The notes under the pieces are model-generated. The model had not been told where the DNA came from, searched no databases, and saw nothing but the letters and a program-made list of their open reading frames with translations. Below are positions 52,805-61,719 of a stretch of 64,000 bases of DNA, piece by piece (positions within the stretch are counted from its first letter, which is position 1; every line of letters begins with the position of its first letter). Made by a program: the position numbers and the translations under genes. This DNA comes from an uncultured Sphaerochaeta sp. GTDB taxonomy: Bacteria > Spirochaetota > Spirochaetia > Sphaerochaetales > Sphaerochaetaceae. The DNA is taken from assembly GCF_963677315.1 (NCBI RefSeq), contig NZ_OY781939.1, positions 1,116,001 to 1,180,000 on the forward strand. The letters run 5' to 3'.

Positions 52805-54499
52805 TTAGTTCAACAACATATCCAGGTCTACCTCACAGGTAATGGTGGGAGTTTCACTTCCCCAGTTCTCCAGAACTGCAGGATGGATTTCTCCAAATAC
52901 CCCTACCTCTTGTTCGCCTAGCATAATTCTGGCACAACGACCTTCTATGAACCGGCCATCGCCTTCCAAGGCTGCAAGTTGATACTCCTTGCCGAGGAAG
53001 TAGAACAGGGTGTTCACAATCGAGGAGACCTCGTTGTAGCCCATCACACTGTCACTGGCAAGGAAACCAAGACTATTACGGGTTGTTGTCCCACTGTTCT
53101 CGTTCTCATCGAGGAATGCAATCTTACCCACTTCGAAGATCTTGTGTGGGAAAGGTGCATGGGCACTGACACTCTCACTCTCCAACAGGGAGGGGATTAC
53201 CGAGGGGCGCACCACCTCATAGTTCTCACTCATTGGATTGGAGATGAAGATGCATTTTTCAGCAGGGAACTGCATATTGTCCACATATTCCCGCTTGGAA
53301 CCAAGATAGTTGTACATCATCTCCTGGAATCCAAGACCCACCATCAAGTCCTTGACCTTGCGGCCCAACTCTTCAGCTGGGCTTAGTCGTCCAACCGTGA
53401 AATCCTGAGGCATCTCAGGCTGGAAGTTCCCCAGCCCATAACCGATCATGATATCCTCGATTAGGTCGACTGGATGGAGGAAGTCATTTCTCCACTCAGG
53501 GACGGTTGCCCAGATGGTTTTCTCATCATAGACAGCATAGATTCCCATTCTCTTAAGCGCTGCAACTGCATCGTCTCCACTCATCGGCTCACCAAGGGTC
53601 TTATGGACCTGGCTGAGTGAGCAGGAGATAGGCTCCTGGAAATAATAGGGAACCGTTATCTCTCTTCCAAACTCCGTCTCCTCTGGGAAGGAGACTTTCA
53701 CCGGAAGAATCTCATACCCAAGGTCGGACATATCACAGGCAAGAATGGAAGCTGCAAGCAAGAGATCGTGGAGATCAGATCCACTGAGCTCAAGGAACAG
53801 ATTCTCATCCCCTGCCTCAACAGCCCCGATATGTGCGCTGTTGATCACCGGTGGAAAACTCAGTGTCTCTCCCTTGTCATCATGCAGATAGGGAAATACC
53901 TTGCTGTCGCTTACAATCGGACCATACTCCCTACCCTTGGGGTGCTCACTGCAGATTTCTCTCAAGGTGAGCTCCTTATCCATTCCAAGCGGTATGAATT
54001 TGGTGGTGTCAGGGTCTGCCCCACGGTAATGTACCGGATAGGTGATCAGATCGGAGCGATAGATCCCAATTGCAATCGTCTTGCGTTTTCTTCCAAAGTT
54101 GGAACAGAGTTTTTCCTGACTCTGGATCAATGCTTCGAGTTCATCCTCACTTACCTTGTGGCCTTTTGCAGCAAAGCCAATTGAGTACGGCCTTACTTCC
54201 TTCACTGAGGCATCTACGATGAGCTCTCTTCCCTCGCTGTCAAAGGTCTCATCAGCGGTAGAGAAGAAATCATAGAGAGGAGCTTCAACTCCCCAGTATG
54301 CTTTGAGCTGACGTGCGATACCTGCGGCAGACCAGAGGTCAGGACGGTTGGTGTCGTTGAGCTCAATTTTCAGCAGGTCATCTTCATGACCATCCAGTTC
54401 AGCTTTTGCAACGGGGAAGATTTCTTCCAGTTGTTCATCTTGTATGGTTTTTCCAAGCAAGCTGTAGAACAACTTGCCGGTAGTCTCAATCTTTGGCAT
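52805..54499 (-). CDS. pheT: phenylalanyl-tRNA synthetase beta subunit, archaeal/eukaryotic type
   Basis: A 564-residue beta subunit. DLLKIELNDTNRPDLWSAAGIAR and MGYNEVSS stand with EDIMIGYGLGNFQPEMPQDFTVGRLSP, typical of the archaeal-type PheT, which is shorter than the about 800-residue bacterial form and lacks its N-terminal tRNA-binding OB domain. Spirochaetes are known to use this form. The start overlaps pheS by one base (TAATG). Charges tRNA-Phe together with PheS. Confidence 0.93.
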   Translation of the reverse strand: MPKIETTGKLFYSLLGKTIQDEQLEEIFPVAKAELDGHEDDLLKIELNDTNRPDLWSAAGIARQLKAYWGVEAPLYDFFSTADETFDSEGRELIVDASVKEVRPYSIGFAAKGHKVSEDELEALIQSQEKLCSNFGRKRKTIAIGIYRSDLITYPVHYRGADPDTTKFIPLGMDKELTLREICSEHPKGREYGPIVSDSKVFPYLHDDKGETLSFPPVINSAHIGAVEAGDENLFLELSGSDLHDLLLAASILACDMSDLGYEILPVKVSFPEETEFGREITVPYYFQEPISCSLSQVHKTLGEPMSGDDAVAALKRMGIYAVYDEKTIWATVPEWRNDFLHPVDLIEDIMIGYGLGNFQPEMPQDFTVGRLSPAEELGRKVKDLMVGLGFQEMMYNYLGSKREYVDNMQFPAEKCIFISNPMSENYEVVRPSVIPSLLESESVSAHAPFPHKIFEVGKIAFLDENENSGTTTRNSLGFLASDSVMGYNEVSSIVNTLFYFLGKEYQLAALEGDGRFIEGRCARIMLGEQEVGVFGEIHPAVLENWGSETPTITCEVDLDMLLN

Positions 54500-56037
54500 T
54501 AGTTTCCCCTCCTCGTGCGTACCGACTCAATGTTCGGAGTAAAGAGCTCCCTGAGGTCGTTCAATCCAAGGTGCATCAGGGCCATTCGGTCGATACCGAG
54601 TCCCCATGCGAGTACCGGCACGTCAATACCGAGGGCCTTGGTAACCTCAGGGCGGAAGATCCCACTACCACCAAGTTCGAACCATCCCAATACAGGATGC
54701 TTGATATGCACTTCGATAGAAGGTTCTGTGAAGGGGAAGTAGCCTGGGACGTATTTCACTTCCTCGGCTCCTGCAATCTCTTCAGCAAACATCTTCAGCA
54801 GACCCAACAGAGTTTTCAGATTAACATCATTGCCTAAAACAATACCCTCAGTCTGATAGAAATCAGCGCCGTGGGTTGCATCAACCTGGTCATAACGGAA
54901 ACAGCGGGCAACACCAAAATACTTGCCCGGTATCTTTGCATTGGGCAGCTGGCGTGCACTGAGAACCGTTCCTTGGCTGCGTAGCACCTGGCGACGGGTG
55001 AATTCATGGTCAAAGCTGTAGCGCCAACCTCGGCTTCCTGTCTCCCAGCCGTCTTCATGAGTCTTGGCAACCTGGCTGAGCCAAGGTTCCTCGATCTCCT
55101 TGCAATGCACCGGGTCCTTTACATAATACACATCGTGGATGTCACGAGCACTGTGGAACTGTGGCATGAACAAGGCATCGCCGTTCCAGAACTCATTCTC
55201 CACGAGAGAGCCATCAAATTCCTCAAAGCCGAGACTACAGAGCTTATCCTTGACCCACTGCAAATAGTTGCCGTATGGGTTGTGCCGACCTGGGATCAAG
55301 CGACTGGTGGGAGCATTCAAACCATAGGGGCGGAAGCTACCGGTTTTCCAACTTCCGGTTGCAAGCATTTCTGGGGTAAGGGAGCCAAGCTCCTCTCCTG
55401 TGATGTTTGCCTTCAGGACCGCTTCCTTGGCCTGGGAGCCCTCTTCAGTCAACTCGTAGACGATATCTTCCCGTTCAATGACCTTGAAAGGAGAAGAGGC
55501 TGCACCACGTTTCTTCGCGATTTTGCCCATTGCTTTTTTCTCGTCTGCATCCAATGCTGACTCATCAAGGTCCCCCTGCAAGCCTTTCTGCAGAAGATTG
55601 GCGGTAAGGAGGAACTCACCGCTCAGCTCATCAGCGATGGATTGAGCTTTGTTTTCGTCATTCATTTGTGCACAACGAGCCTTTGAAAGCTGACCGAAGG
55701 CTGAACCCACTTCACTCTTTTCCAGTCCCAGGGCTGAGGCAATCTCAGGAAGTGCATGAGGTCCCTCAGCCTTGATAAATGCAAAGATACGCTGGGCGGG
55801 AGTCCCTTTCTCTGCTTGCTCCCTTCCGAATTCTGTCAGTTCATACAAGACGCGACTTTCGCGACTCTTCTCGACCAGATAGCCCTTTGCGCTCAACCAG
55901 CTGAACGCCTGGTTGCACTGCCCCACCTTATAGTCAAGCTCGTCCACGATACGGCCAGCGGTAATGGGTTCACCCAATGCCACATGCCTGAGTAGGCGGA
56001 CTTCCAGCGGATGCAGGTTCTTTACATCAATTTCCAT
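54499..56037 (-). CDS. pheS: phenylalanyl-tRNA synthetase alpha subunit, archaeal/eukaryotic type
   Basis: A 512-residue alpha subunit. N-terminal winged-helix DNA-binding-fold repeats (about 1-220) precede the class II catalytic core (motif 2 around GKYFGVARCFRYDQVDATH; motif 3 PVLAWGLGIDRMALMHLGLNDLRELF). This N-terminal extension is normal for archaeal and eukaryotic PheS and absent from the bacterial type. ATG at 56037 has AGGAG ten bases upstream. Reads with pheT as one operon; a strong hairpin precedes it. Confidence 0.93.
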   Translation of the reverse strand: MEIDVKNLHPLEVRLLRHVALGEPITAGRIVDELDYKVGQCNQAFSWLSAKGYLVEKSRESRVLYELTEFGREQAEKGTPAQRIFAFIKAEGPHALPEIASALGLEKSEVGSAFGQLSKARCAQMNDENKAQSIADELSGEFLLTANLLQKGLQGDLDESALDADEKKAMGKIAKKRGAASSPFKVIEREDIVYELTEEGSQAKEAVLKANITGEELGSLTPEMLATGSWKTGSFRPYGLNAPTSRLIPGRHNPYGNYLQWVKDKLCSLGFEEFDGSLVENEFWNGDALFMPQFHSARDIHDVYYVKDPVHCKEIEEPWLSQVAKTHEDGWETGSRGWRYSFDHEFTRRQVLRSQGTVLSARQLPNAKIPGKYFGVARCFRYDQVDATHGADFYQTEGIVLGNDVNLKTLLGLLKMFAEEIAGAEEVKYVPGYFPFTEPSIEVHIKHPVLGWFELGGSGIFRPEVTKALGIDVPVLAWGLGIDRMALMHLGLNDLRELFTPNIESVRTRRGN

Positions 56038-56060
56038 GCTGTTCTTACTCCTGTACATGA

Positions 56061-56082
56061 GCGCCGCAGAGGTCTGCGGCGC
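56061..56082 (-). repeat. perfect hairpin in the pheST leader
   Basis: GCGCCGCAGA (56061-56070) and TCTGCGGCGC (56073-56082) form a perfect 10-pair stem with a two-base centre, directly before the pheS ribosome site on the minus strand and after the E1 stop. No T run, so it is not a plain terminator. Confidence 0.6.
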
Positions 56083-56124
56083 AAGTGGTTACTATTCTAG
56101 CGGTATCAGGAAAAAAAGGAAAGG

Positions 56125-58110
56125 CTATAGCGAGGAGAAAAGTGAGCGAACAGCGGCAACCACATCTTCCTTGGAGGGAATTGTCTCTTTTTCCAGCTCT
56201 GGGGCAAAGGGGATCGGGCTCTCCTTTCCACATAATCGCAAGGGGGGGACCTTCAGGGATGCAAAACTCTTGGCATCGCTGGTCACTTGGGAAACAACCT
56301 CAGCTCCATAGCCTCCAAACTCAGGGCTATCATGAACCACCAAGAGTCTTCCTGTTTTTCGCACTGACTGACGGATGGCATTGCCATCCATCGGCTTTAT
56401 AGTAGCAAGGTCAATGACCTCAGTGTCGATTTCATCTTGCAAGCTCAACACCGTTGCTGCCTCGAGACACGTCTGCACTGCATGACTATAGGCAACGATG
56501 GTTACATCACGCCCTCGCTTCTTGACAACCGCTTTCCCAAGCGGCATCAGATAGTCTTCATCCCCTACCGGACCAAGATTGTTGTAGAGGTGTTTGTGTT
56601 CAAAATAGAGTACTGGATTATTGCTCCTGATGGCACTCTTGAGCAGGGCTTTTGCATCCCCAGGACATGAGGGAGCTACAATGATAAGACCAGGGATATT
56701 TGCAAACATTGCCTCCAAACATTGGGTGTGCTGGGCTCCGTGACCTGTACCACTCCCAATAGGTGCCCTCAGGACCATCGGACAGGAGAGCTGTCCAGCA
56801 CTCATGAAGCGGATCTTCGCAGCATGGTTTATCATGGGATCGCTCGCAAGTGTGGAAAAATCCCCGTACATGATTTCCACCACTGGACGAATTCCCAACG
56901 TCGCTGCACCGACGGCAAGCCCCGTGAACGCTTCCTCACTGACAGGGGTTTCATGCATCTGCTGGGCATGTTTCTTATAGAGATCTCCCGTCACACGGAA
57001 ACATCCCCCGTAGAGTCCGATATCCTCTCCGATGAGATGGACCGCCTTGTCACGGGACATCTCCTCATCAAGCGCTTCCCTGATCGCATCACGATAACTG
57101 ATACGGCTTGTGGTCTTGCAGACCTTGTATAGTTCTTCATCTTCTTCTGTAAAGAGGTACTCCATCGCCTTCTCAAGGCTGATGTGCTGATCGCGTACGG
57201 AGAGCGCATCACGAACCGCATCATCCACGCGCTTACGACTCTCCAGAATAATGCGGGAGACTTCCTCCTCATTGAACAATCCACTCTCTACCATGGAGCG
57301 GGTAAAAAGGAAGATGGGGTCCTTGGAGGCCCACATAGCCTCTTCCTTGTGATCACGATACACACAGGCATCGCTCTTTGAGTGCCCACAGCAACGGTAC
57401 GTCTTGAGTTCTAGAAAATACGGTTTTGAAGTGGCGCGTATGGTTTCCACCGCAAGTCTGCAGGCCTTGTAGACAGCCTCGACATCATTGCCATCAACAG
57501 TGGCATGGGGCATGGAATATCCCTCTGCCCGTCGGGCGATGGAGGAGGTGGAAATCATTCTCGAGGCAGCAGCACTCATTCCATAGTTGTTGTTCTCACA
57601 AAAAAACAGGACAGGAAGAGACCAGACAGAGGCAAGGTTCATACTCTCATGCAGTGCACCCCGGCTTGAGGCTCCGTCCCCAAAGATGGCAACACTCAGC
57701 GCCTGGCTCTTCTGCATCTTCAAGGCAAACCCGATTCCTGCAGCCAGGTTGATCCCACTGCCAACTACCGCTGAAGATCCCGTATTCCAGGTCTCTACAT
57801 CAGTCATATGCATGGAACCACCGAGCCCTTTACAAATACCATCCGAAGAGCCGAACATTTCGCTGAACATACGCCTTTCACTGGTACCTCTGGCTATGGT
57901 ATGACCATGGCAACGATGCGTGGGCACAATCCAGTCGCCTGGTTGTAAAGCCAAAGCCAAACCCGCCTGACAAGCCTCCTGTCCAATGGACAGGTGGGTT
58001 GTTCCATGCATCTCTTTTTGCTTGAATAATTCGTCAATTTGTTCCTCGAAATGGCGTGAACGTACCATAATCGAGAGCGCTTGTTGCGCCTGTTGTACAG
58101 AAAGGTCCAT
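56125..58110 (-). CDS. 2-oxoacid dehydrogenase E1, fused alpha and beta subunits
   Basis: A 661-residue thiamine-diphosphate enzyme. The alpha part (1-320) has GDGASSRGALHESMNLASVWSLPVLFFCENN, the TPP motif. The beta part (335-661) has AIREALDEEMSRDKAVHLIGEDI and EIMYGDFSTLASDPMINHAAKIRFMS. Alpha and beta are normally two genes; here they are one. Similar fusions serve acetoin or pyruvate/branched-chain dehydrogenase. No E2 or E3 gene is in the window, so the substrate cannot be settled. Start follows CGGGGAGC. Confidence 0.87.
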   Translation of the reverse strand: MDLSVQQAQQALSIMVRSRHFEEQIDELFKQKEMHGTTHLSIGQEACQAGLALALQPGDWIVPTHRCHGHTIARGTSERRMFSEMFGSSDGICKGLGGSMHMTDVETWNTGSSAVVGSGINLAAGIGFALKMQKSQALSVAIFGDGASSRGALHESMNLASVWSLPVLFFCENNNYGMSAAASRMISTSSIARRAEGYSMPHATVDGNDVEAVYKACRLAVETIRATSKPYFLELKTYRCCGHSKSDACVYRDHKEEAMWASKDPIFLFTRSMVESGLFNEEEVSRIILESRKRVDDAVRDALSVRDQHISLEKAMEYLFTEEDEELYKVCKTTSRISYRDAIREALDEEMSRDKAVHLIGEDIGLYGGCFRVTGDLYKKHAQQMHETPVSEEAFTGLAVGAATLGIRPVVEIMYGDFSTLASDPMINHAAKIRFMSAGQLSCPMVLRAPIGSGTGHGAQHTQCLEAMFANIPGLIIVAPSCPGDAKALLKSAIRSNNPVLYFEHKHLYNNLGPVGDEDYLMPLGKAVVKKRGRDVTIVAYSHAVQTCLEAATVLSLQDEIDTEVIDLATIKPMDGNAIRQSVRKTGRLLVVHDSPEFGGYGAEVVSQVTSDAKSFASLKVPPLRLCGKESPIPFAPELEKETIPSKEDVVAAVRSLFSSL

Positions 58111-58186
58111 GAGTGCTCCCCGGCAGGATATGCAGTCCTGCCTTTACAAGCCGGCCTAAGCCTTGCCTTTGTATAGTCTCCCCATC

Positions 58187-58702
58187 CTATTGGTTGGAGA
58201 GGATGCTGTCAATAAATCCTATATATACAGTATGAAGGTCGCCGCTTTGGTAGAACTCCTTGATCTCGTCAAGCAGGAATTGGTCACTCCGCATATCCAT
58301 GGTAGCAACTTTCGTACAAGAGAAAACCAACGAAGCTTCCTTGAAGGTTACACGCTCCCCTCCCTTTGGAGAAGGGATAAAGGTTGGTTGCAGTCCAGTC
58401 ATGCTGATCTTGTCATATTCACGACCACTGTGTGCACCACACCAAAGCAATTTTTCCTTCATCTCAGAAGGGAAGAATGAAACGGTAAACCCGTCACTCT
58501 CCTCCAGAAACTGATGGGTGTAGCGGCTTTTGCGAACATAGAGAACTACCACATTTCTTCCCCAGAGCACGCCCATCGTACCCCAGGATGCTGTCATGGT
58601 GTTGAAATGTTCAGGAGTTCCCGCTGTTACCAGGAATCCATCAGTTCCGATCGCTGTAAAGGGGTTCATTTGTAAAACTTCTACAGGAACATCAACATAC
58701 AT
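58187..58702 (-). CDS. flavin reductase-like protein
   Basis: A 171-residue protein of the flavin reductase/FMN-binding split-barrel family. NTMTASWGTMGVLWGRNVVVLYVRKSRYTHQFLEESDGFTVSFFP matches the FMN-binding strand and turn of the group. No partner monooxygenase is nearby. Start has AGGAGG six bases upstream. Function within the group is not resolved. Confidence 0.78.
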   Translation of the reverse strand: MYVDVPVEVLQMNPFTAIGTDGFLVTAGTPEHFNTMTASWGTMGVLWGRNVVVLYVRKSRYTHQFLEESDGFTVSFFPSEMKEKLLWCGAHSGREYDKISMTGLQPTFIPSPKGGERVTFKEASLVFSCTKVATMDMRSDQFLLDEIKEFYQSGDLHTVYIGFIDSILSNQ

Positions 58703-58807
58703 GGTGGCCTCCTAATCTACGCTTTTAGTGTAGCTGTACAGCAATAGTATCGTCAAGTAGCAAGAATTCTTCACACCTTTGTCCATCAGTGCAACGCTTT
58801 TCCAACA

Positions 58808-58836
58808 TTGACACTCCACTCTTTTTCGTATATGCC
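58808..58836 (+). promoter_or_regulatory. promoter of the hpt-purA operon
   Basis: A perfect TTGACA at 58808-58813 is followed by TATATG (58829) with 15 bases or TATGCC (58831) with 17 bases. The start would lie about 45-50 bases before the hpt ATG. Confidence 0.5.
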
Positions 58837-58890
58837 TACTAGCATGCAGTACATGTTTCAACAGCTCGTCTGTTGCATTGAGGAGGCCCA

Positions 58891-59448
58891 ATGAAAGATT
58901 CCCTCGCTATCCCTGCTTTGACAGAGGATCTCGCTCGTGTTCTCATCGATGCCGACACCATCAATAGAAGGGTCGATGAATTGGCCCGCCAGATCAGCAG
59001 TGACTATGCCGATACTGTAGATGACCTGATCCTTGTAGGGGTTCTCAAGGGATCCTTCATTTTTATTGCAGATTTAGCAAGAAAACTGAATGTAAGGCAT
59101 GTTGTGGACTTCATTGCCCTCTCGTCCTATCAGGGGGACCACAGCGGGAATGTCCGCCTCCTGATGGATACCAGAGAGAATATGGAAGAGAAGCATGTCC
59201 TGATCATCGAGGACATACTTGACAGTGGAAATACACTGGACTATCTCATTCGAAACTTCAAAACAAGAAATCCCAAGTCTGTGAAGACCGCAGTCCTTTT
59301 GGATAAACCTGACAGGCACATTCTGCCTGTTGAAATCGACTACATCGGTTTCACCATCCCCGATGTCTGGGTTGTTGGATACGGCCTGGATTACAATGAA
59401 AAATACCGGACCCTCCCCTACATCGCAGAGATGTACCCACAAGCCTAA
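58891..59448 (+). CDS. hpt: hypoxanthine phosphoribosyltransferase
   Basis: A 185-residue type I phosphoribosyltransferase. The PRPP loop VLIIEDILDSGNTL (about residues 106-119), the flexible-loop LVGVLKGSFIFIADLARK and the C-terminal VGYGLDYNEKYRTLPYIAEM are all HPRT marks. It salvages hypoxanthine (and guanine). GAGGAGG precedes the start. It leads a purine operon with a second phosphoribosyltransferase and purA. Confidence 0.95.
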   Translation: MKDSLAIPALTEDLARVLIDADTINRRVDELARQISSDYADTVDDLILVGVLKGSFIFIADLARKLNVRHVVDFIALSSYQGDHSGNVRLLMDTRENMEEKHVLIIEDILDSGNTLDYLIRNFKTRNPKSVKTAVLLDKPDRHILPVEIDYIGFTIPDVWVVGYGLDYNEKYRTLPYIAEMYPQA

Positions 59449-59462
59449 CCAAGGAGAGAGAA

Positions 59463-60023
59463 ATGGACGACAACAAGTTCTACGTCAGTTACAATTCGGT
59501 GCATAAACTGGTAAAGAAACTCAGCGAAGAGTTGATTGAATCAGGGTATGACCCCGATGTAATCGTTGCAATCGGAAGCGGAGGCTACATCCCTGCAAGA
59601 ATTATCAAGACCTTCATAAATCGTCCGATTTATGCAGTGGGAATTTCCTATTACGGTATCGACAAGAAACACAAGGACCACCCTACAAAAATCCAATGGA
59701 TCGATGAAGTACAGTCCCAGTTGGTTGGCAAGAAGGTACTCCTCATCGATGAGGTAGATGATACACGTGCCACCTTGGCATACTGTATTGGTGAGTTGCT
59801 GAAGTACAAGCCTGAAGAAATCGCTGTCTTGGTTCTGCATAATAAGAACAAGGAAAAGGATGTTGAGTTCCCTGTGGAGATCAAGCGATACTTCGCCGGC
59901 CTCAACCTGGATGATGTCTGGATCAAGTATCCCTGGGATGCTGACGACATCGATAGCCATACAGAAAAAGAGAATCTGATGCTTGATCATCTGAAAAAAG
60001 AAGGCAAGGAGTTATACCAATGA
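59463..60023 (+). CDS. purine (xanthine/guanine-type) phosphoribosyltransferase
   Basis: A 186-residue phosphoribosyltransferase with PRPP loop VLLIDEVDDTRATL and the early IVAIGSGGYIPARIIKTF. The tail DVWIKYPWDADDID is shared with a group of xanthine/guanine or nucleotide phosphoribosyltransferases found in spirochaetes, archaea and eukaryotes. Exact base is not readable. It lies 14 bases after hpt and overlaps purA by four bases (ATGA). Confidence 0.82.
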   Translation: MDDNKFYVSYNSVHKLVKKLSEELIESGYDPDVIVAIGSGGYIPARIIKTFINRPIYAVGISYYGIDKKHKDHPTKIQWIDEVQSQLVGKKVLLIDEVDDTRATLAYCIGELLKYKPEEIAVLVLHNKNKEKDVEFPVEIKRYFAGLNLDDVWIKYPWDADDIDSHTEKENLMLDHLKKEGKELYQ

Positions 60024-61291
60024 GCAACGTTACTTCAATTGTAGGAGCCCAGTGGGGCGATGAAGGAAAAGGCCGCATCGTAGACTATTTGGCAGTGAAC
60101 TCCGATTTGGTCATCCGTTTCCAAGGCGGAGACAATGCAGGACATACAGTTATTAATGACAAGGGCAAGTTCGCCCTCCATATCATCCCGTCCGGTATCT
60201 TCAATCCTGAGACCATGAACATCGTGGGAGCAGGGACTGTCGTCAATTTCGAGACCATGAGTGAAGAGCTACAGACCATCACCGCCAAGGGTGTAACGGT
60301 GGACAATCTGTTCATCGACGTTCGTGCTCACCTGATCATGCCATACCACCGGGCACTTGATGGTGCCCAGGAGCAATCCAAGAGTGACAAGATGCAGATC
60401 GGTACAACAAAGCGTGGTATTGGACCTTGTTACAGTGACAAAGCCACCCGTAGCGGTATCAGGGCAGCAGATCTCCTCGATGAGGACCGACTCAGGAACC
60501 GCATTGAGATGGCTCTCCCCCAGAAGAATCGTGAACTTGCCTACTTCGGCCTGAAAGAGTACACCGTTGATGAGATCATGGAACTCTGCAAAAAGTGGAA
60601 AGAGACCTACGGAGATAAGATCATCGACACCCTTCCCGTGGTACGTCAGGCGTACGAAGAGGGCCGTAAGATTCTTCTTGAAGGTCAGCTTGGTGTCATG
60701 AGAGACCTTGACTGGGGCATCTACCCCTACACCACAAGCAGCAGCCCTACCTCTGGAGGGGCAGCTAATGGAAGCGGCCTCGGCCCAAGAAGGATTGATG
60801 AGGTCATTGGAGTGACCAAGGTCTACTCAACCAGTGTTGGTGGCGGTCCATTCATGACAGAACTGTTTGACGAAAATGCAGAGAAATTGCGTAGTGTCGG
60901 TGGTGAATATGGTGCAACGACCGGTCGCCCTCGTCGTTGCGGATGGTTTGATGCAGTTGCCACCGAATTTTCTTGCTGGATCAATGGATTTACCTCCATC
61001 GCCCTTACCAAACTTGATGTCCTTGATGGATTTGAGAAGATCAAGGTATGTACGGGCTACAGGGTAAACGGAGAGGTTATCAACTACCTGCCTGAGACAG
61101 CCCAGCAGGAGATTGCCGAGCCGATTTACGAAGAGTACGATGGCTGGATGAGTGACACGAGTGGTGCCCGCAAGTGGGAGGATCTGCCGAAGAATGCACA
61201 GATCTACTGCAAGCGACTAGGAGAGTTGGTGGGTGCACCGATCAAGTTCATCTCGGTTGGACCTGAGCGTGATCAGATCATCATCATGTAA
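60020..61291 (+). CDS. purA: adenylosuccinate synthetase
   Basis: A 423-residue GTP-dependent enzyme that makes adenylosuccinate from IMP and aspartate. QWGDEGKGRIVDYLA holds the catalytic Asp and the P-loop, GGDNAGHTVIN the catalytic His, and TTKRGIGPCYSDKATRSGIRAADL and TTSSSPTSGGAANGSG the IMP and GTP contacts. Full length. Third gene of the purine operon, linking hypoxanthine salvage to AMP. Confidence 0.97.
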   Translation: MSNVTSIVGAQWGDEGKGRIVDYLAVNSDLVIRFQGGDNAGHTVINDKGKFALHIIPSGIFNPETMNIVGAGTVVNFETMSEELQTITAKGVTVDNLFIDVRAHLIMPYHRALDGAQEQSKSDKMQIGTTKRGIGPCYSDKATRSGIRAADLLDEDRLRNRIEMALPQKNRELAYFGLKEYTVDEIMELCKKWKETYGDKIIDTLPVVRQAYEEGRKILLEGQLGVMRDLDWGIYPYTTSSSPTSGGAANGSGLGPRRIDEVIGVTKVYSTSVGGGPFMTELFDENAEKLRSVGGEYGATTGRPRRCGWFDAVATEFSCWINGFTSIALTKLDVLDGFEKIKVCTGYRVNGEVINYLPETAQQEIAEPIYEEYDGWMSDTSGARKWEDLPKNAQIYCKRLGELVGAPIKFISVGPERDQIIIM

Positions 61292-61310
61292 CTACTGGTT
61301 TTCTTGTATC

Positions 61311-61342
61311 AAAGGCTCTTCTTCGGAAGGGCCTTTTCTTTG
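61311..61342 (+). terminator. terminator after purA
   Basis: AAAGGC-TCTTC and GGAAGGGCCTTT (61311-61337) form a stem around TTCG, with CTTT after it. Confidence 0.7.
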
Positions 61343-61376
61343 GGTTAAGAAAAAAATGATAAAACTTTTTCATTAG

Positions 61377-61396
61377 TTATTGACATATGCCAATAA
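61377..61396. promoter_or_regulatory. palindromic operator candidate, copy 1
   Basis: TTATTGACATATGCCAATAA is symmetrical except for one pair (A against C) and covers the -35 element TTGACA. Centre-to-centre distance to copy 2 is 40 bases, close to four helical turns. Confidence 0.65.
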
Positions 61397-61408
61397 CCTC
61401 ACTATAGT
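61380..61408 (+). promoter_or_regulatory. promoter of the DUF5320/DUF134 operon
   Basis: Perfect TTGACA (61380-61385) and TATAGT (61403-61408) at the ideal 17-base spacing. The start would be about 61415, inside the second palindrome. Confidence 0.8.
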
Positions 61409-61416
61409 AAAGATAG

Positions 61417-61436
61417 TTACTGACATATGTCGATAA
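61417..61436. promoter_or_regulatory. palindromic operator candidate, copy 2
   Basis: TTACTGACATATGTCGATAA repeats copy 1 with GACATATGTC as a perfect 10-base core. It covers the region just after the predicted transcription start, where a repressor would block initiation. Confidence 0.65.
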
Positions 61437-61462
61437 CAATTATTATAACAAGGAGGCACAAT

Positions 61463-61711
61463 ATGCCAAGAAGAAATGGAACAGGCCCTATGGGCAACGG
61501 ACCAATGACTGGAAGAGGCATGGGATACTGCCGTGGCGGAGCCGGAGTCGGCTACGGTTATGGCATGGGACGTGGTGCAGGTTTCGGCCGAGGATTCGGC
61601 TGGGGAATGTACGCAACTCCCGTCGCTCCCATCTCCCTTGCTGAACGCAAGCGCATGCTTGAGGAAGAACTCAAACAACTTGAAGCTCAGATGAAAGAGA
61701 GTAACGAATAG
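61463..61711 (+). CDS. DUF5320-family glycine/methionine-rich small protein
   Basis: An 82-residue protein. The first 50 residues are extremely rich in Gly, Met and Arg with Tyr and Phe (RRNGTGPMGNGPMTGRGMGY), then a short charged helical tail (LAERKRMLEEELKQLEAQMKES). This is the DUF5320 pattern, found beside NifX-like and MinD-like Fe-S ATPase genes. Biochemical role unknown; metal or cofactor binding has been guessed. AAGGAGG precedes the ATG at 61463. Confidence 0.85.
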   Translation: MPRRNGTGPMGNGPMTGRGMGYCRGGAGVGYGYGMGRGAGFGRGFGWGMYATPVAPISLAERKRMLEEELKQLEAQMKESNE

Positions 61712-61719
61712 GAGGAGCT

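Noticed and set aside
55006..55560. 184-residue plus-strand frame inside pheS
   Set aside because: Opposite strand of a clear synthetase gene, no domain and no ribosome site.
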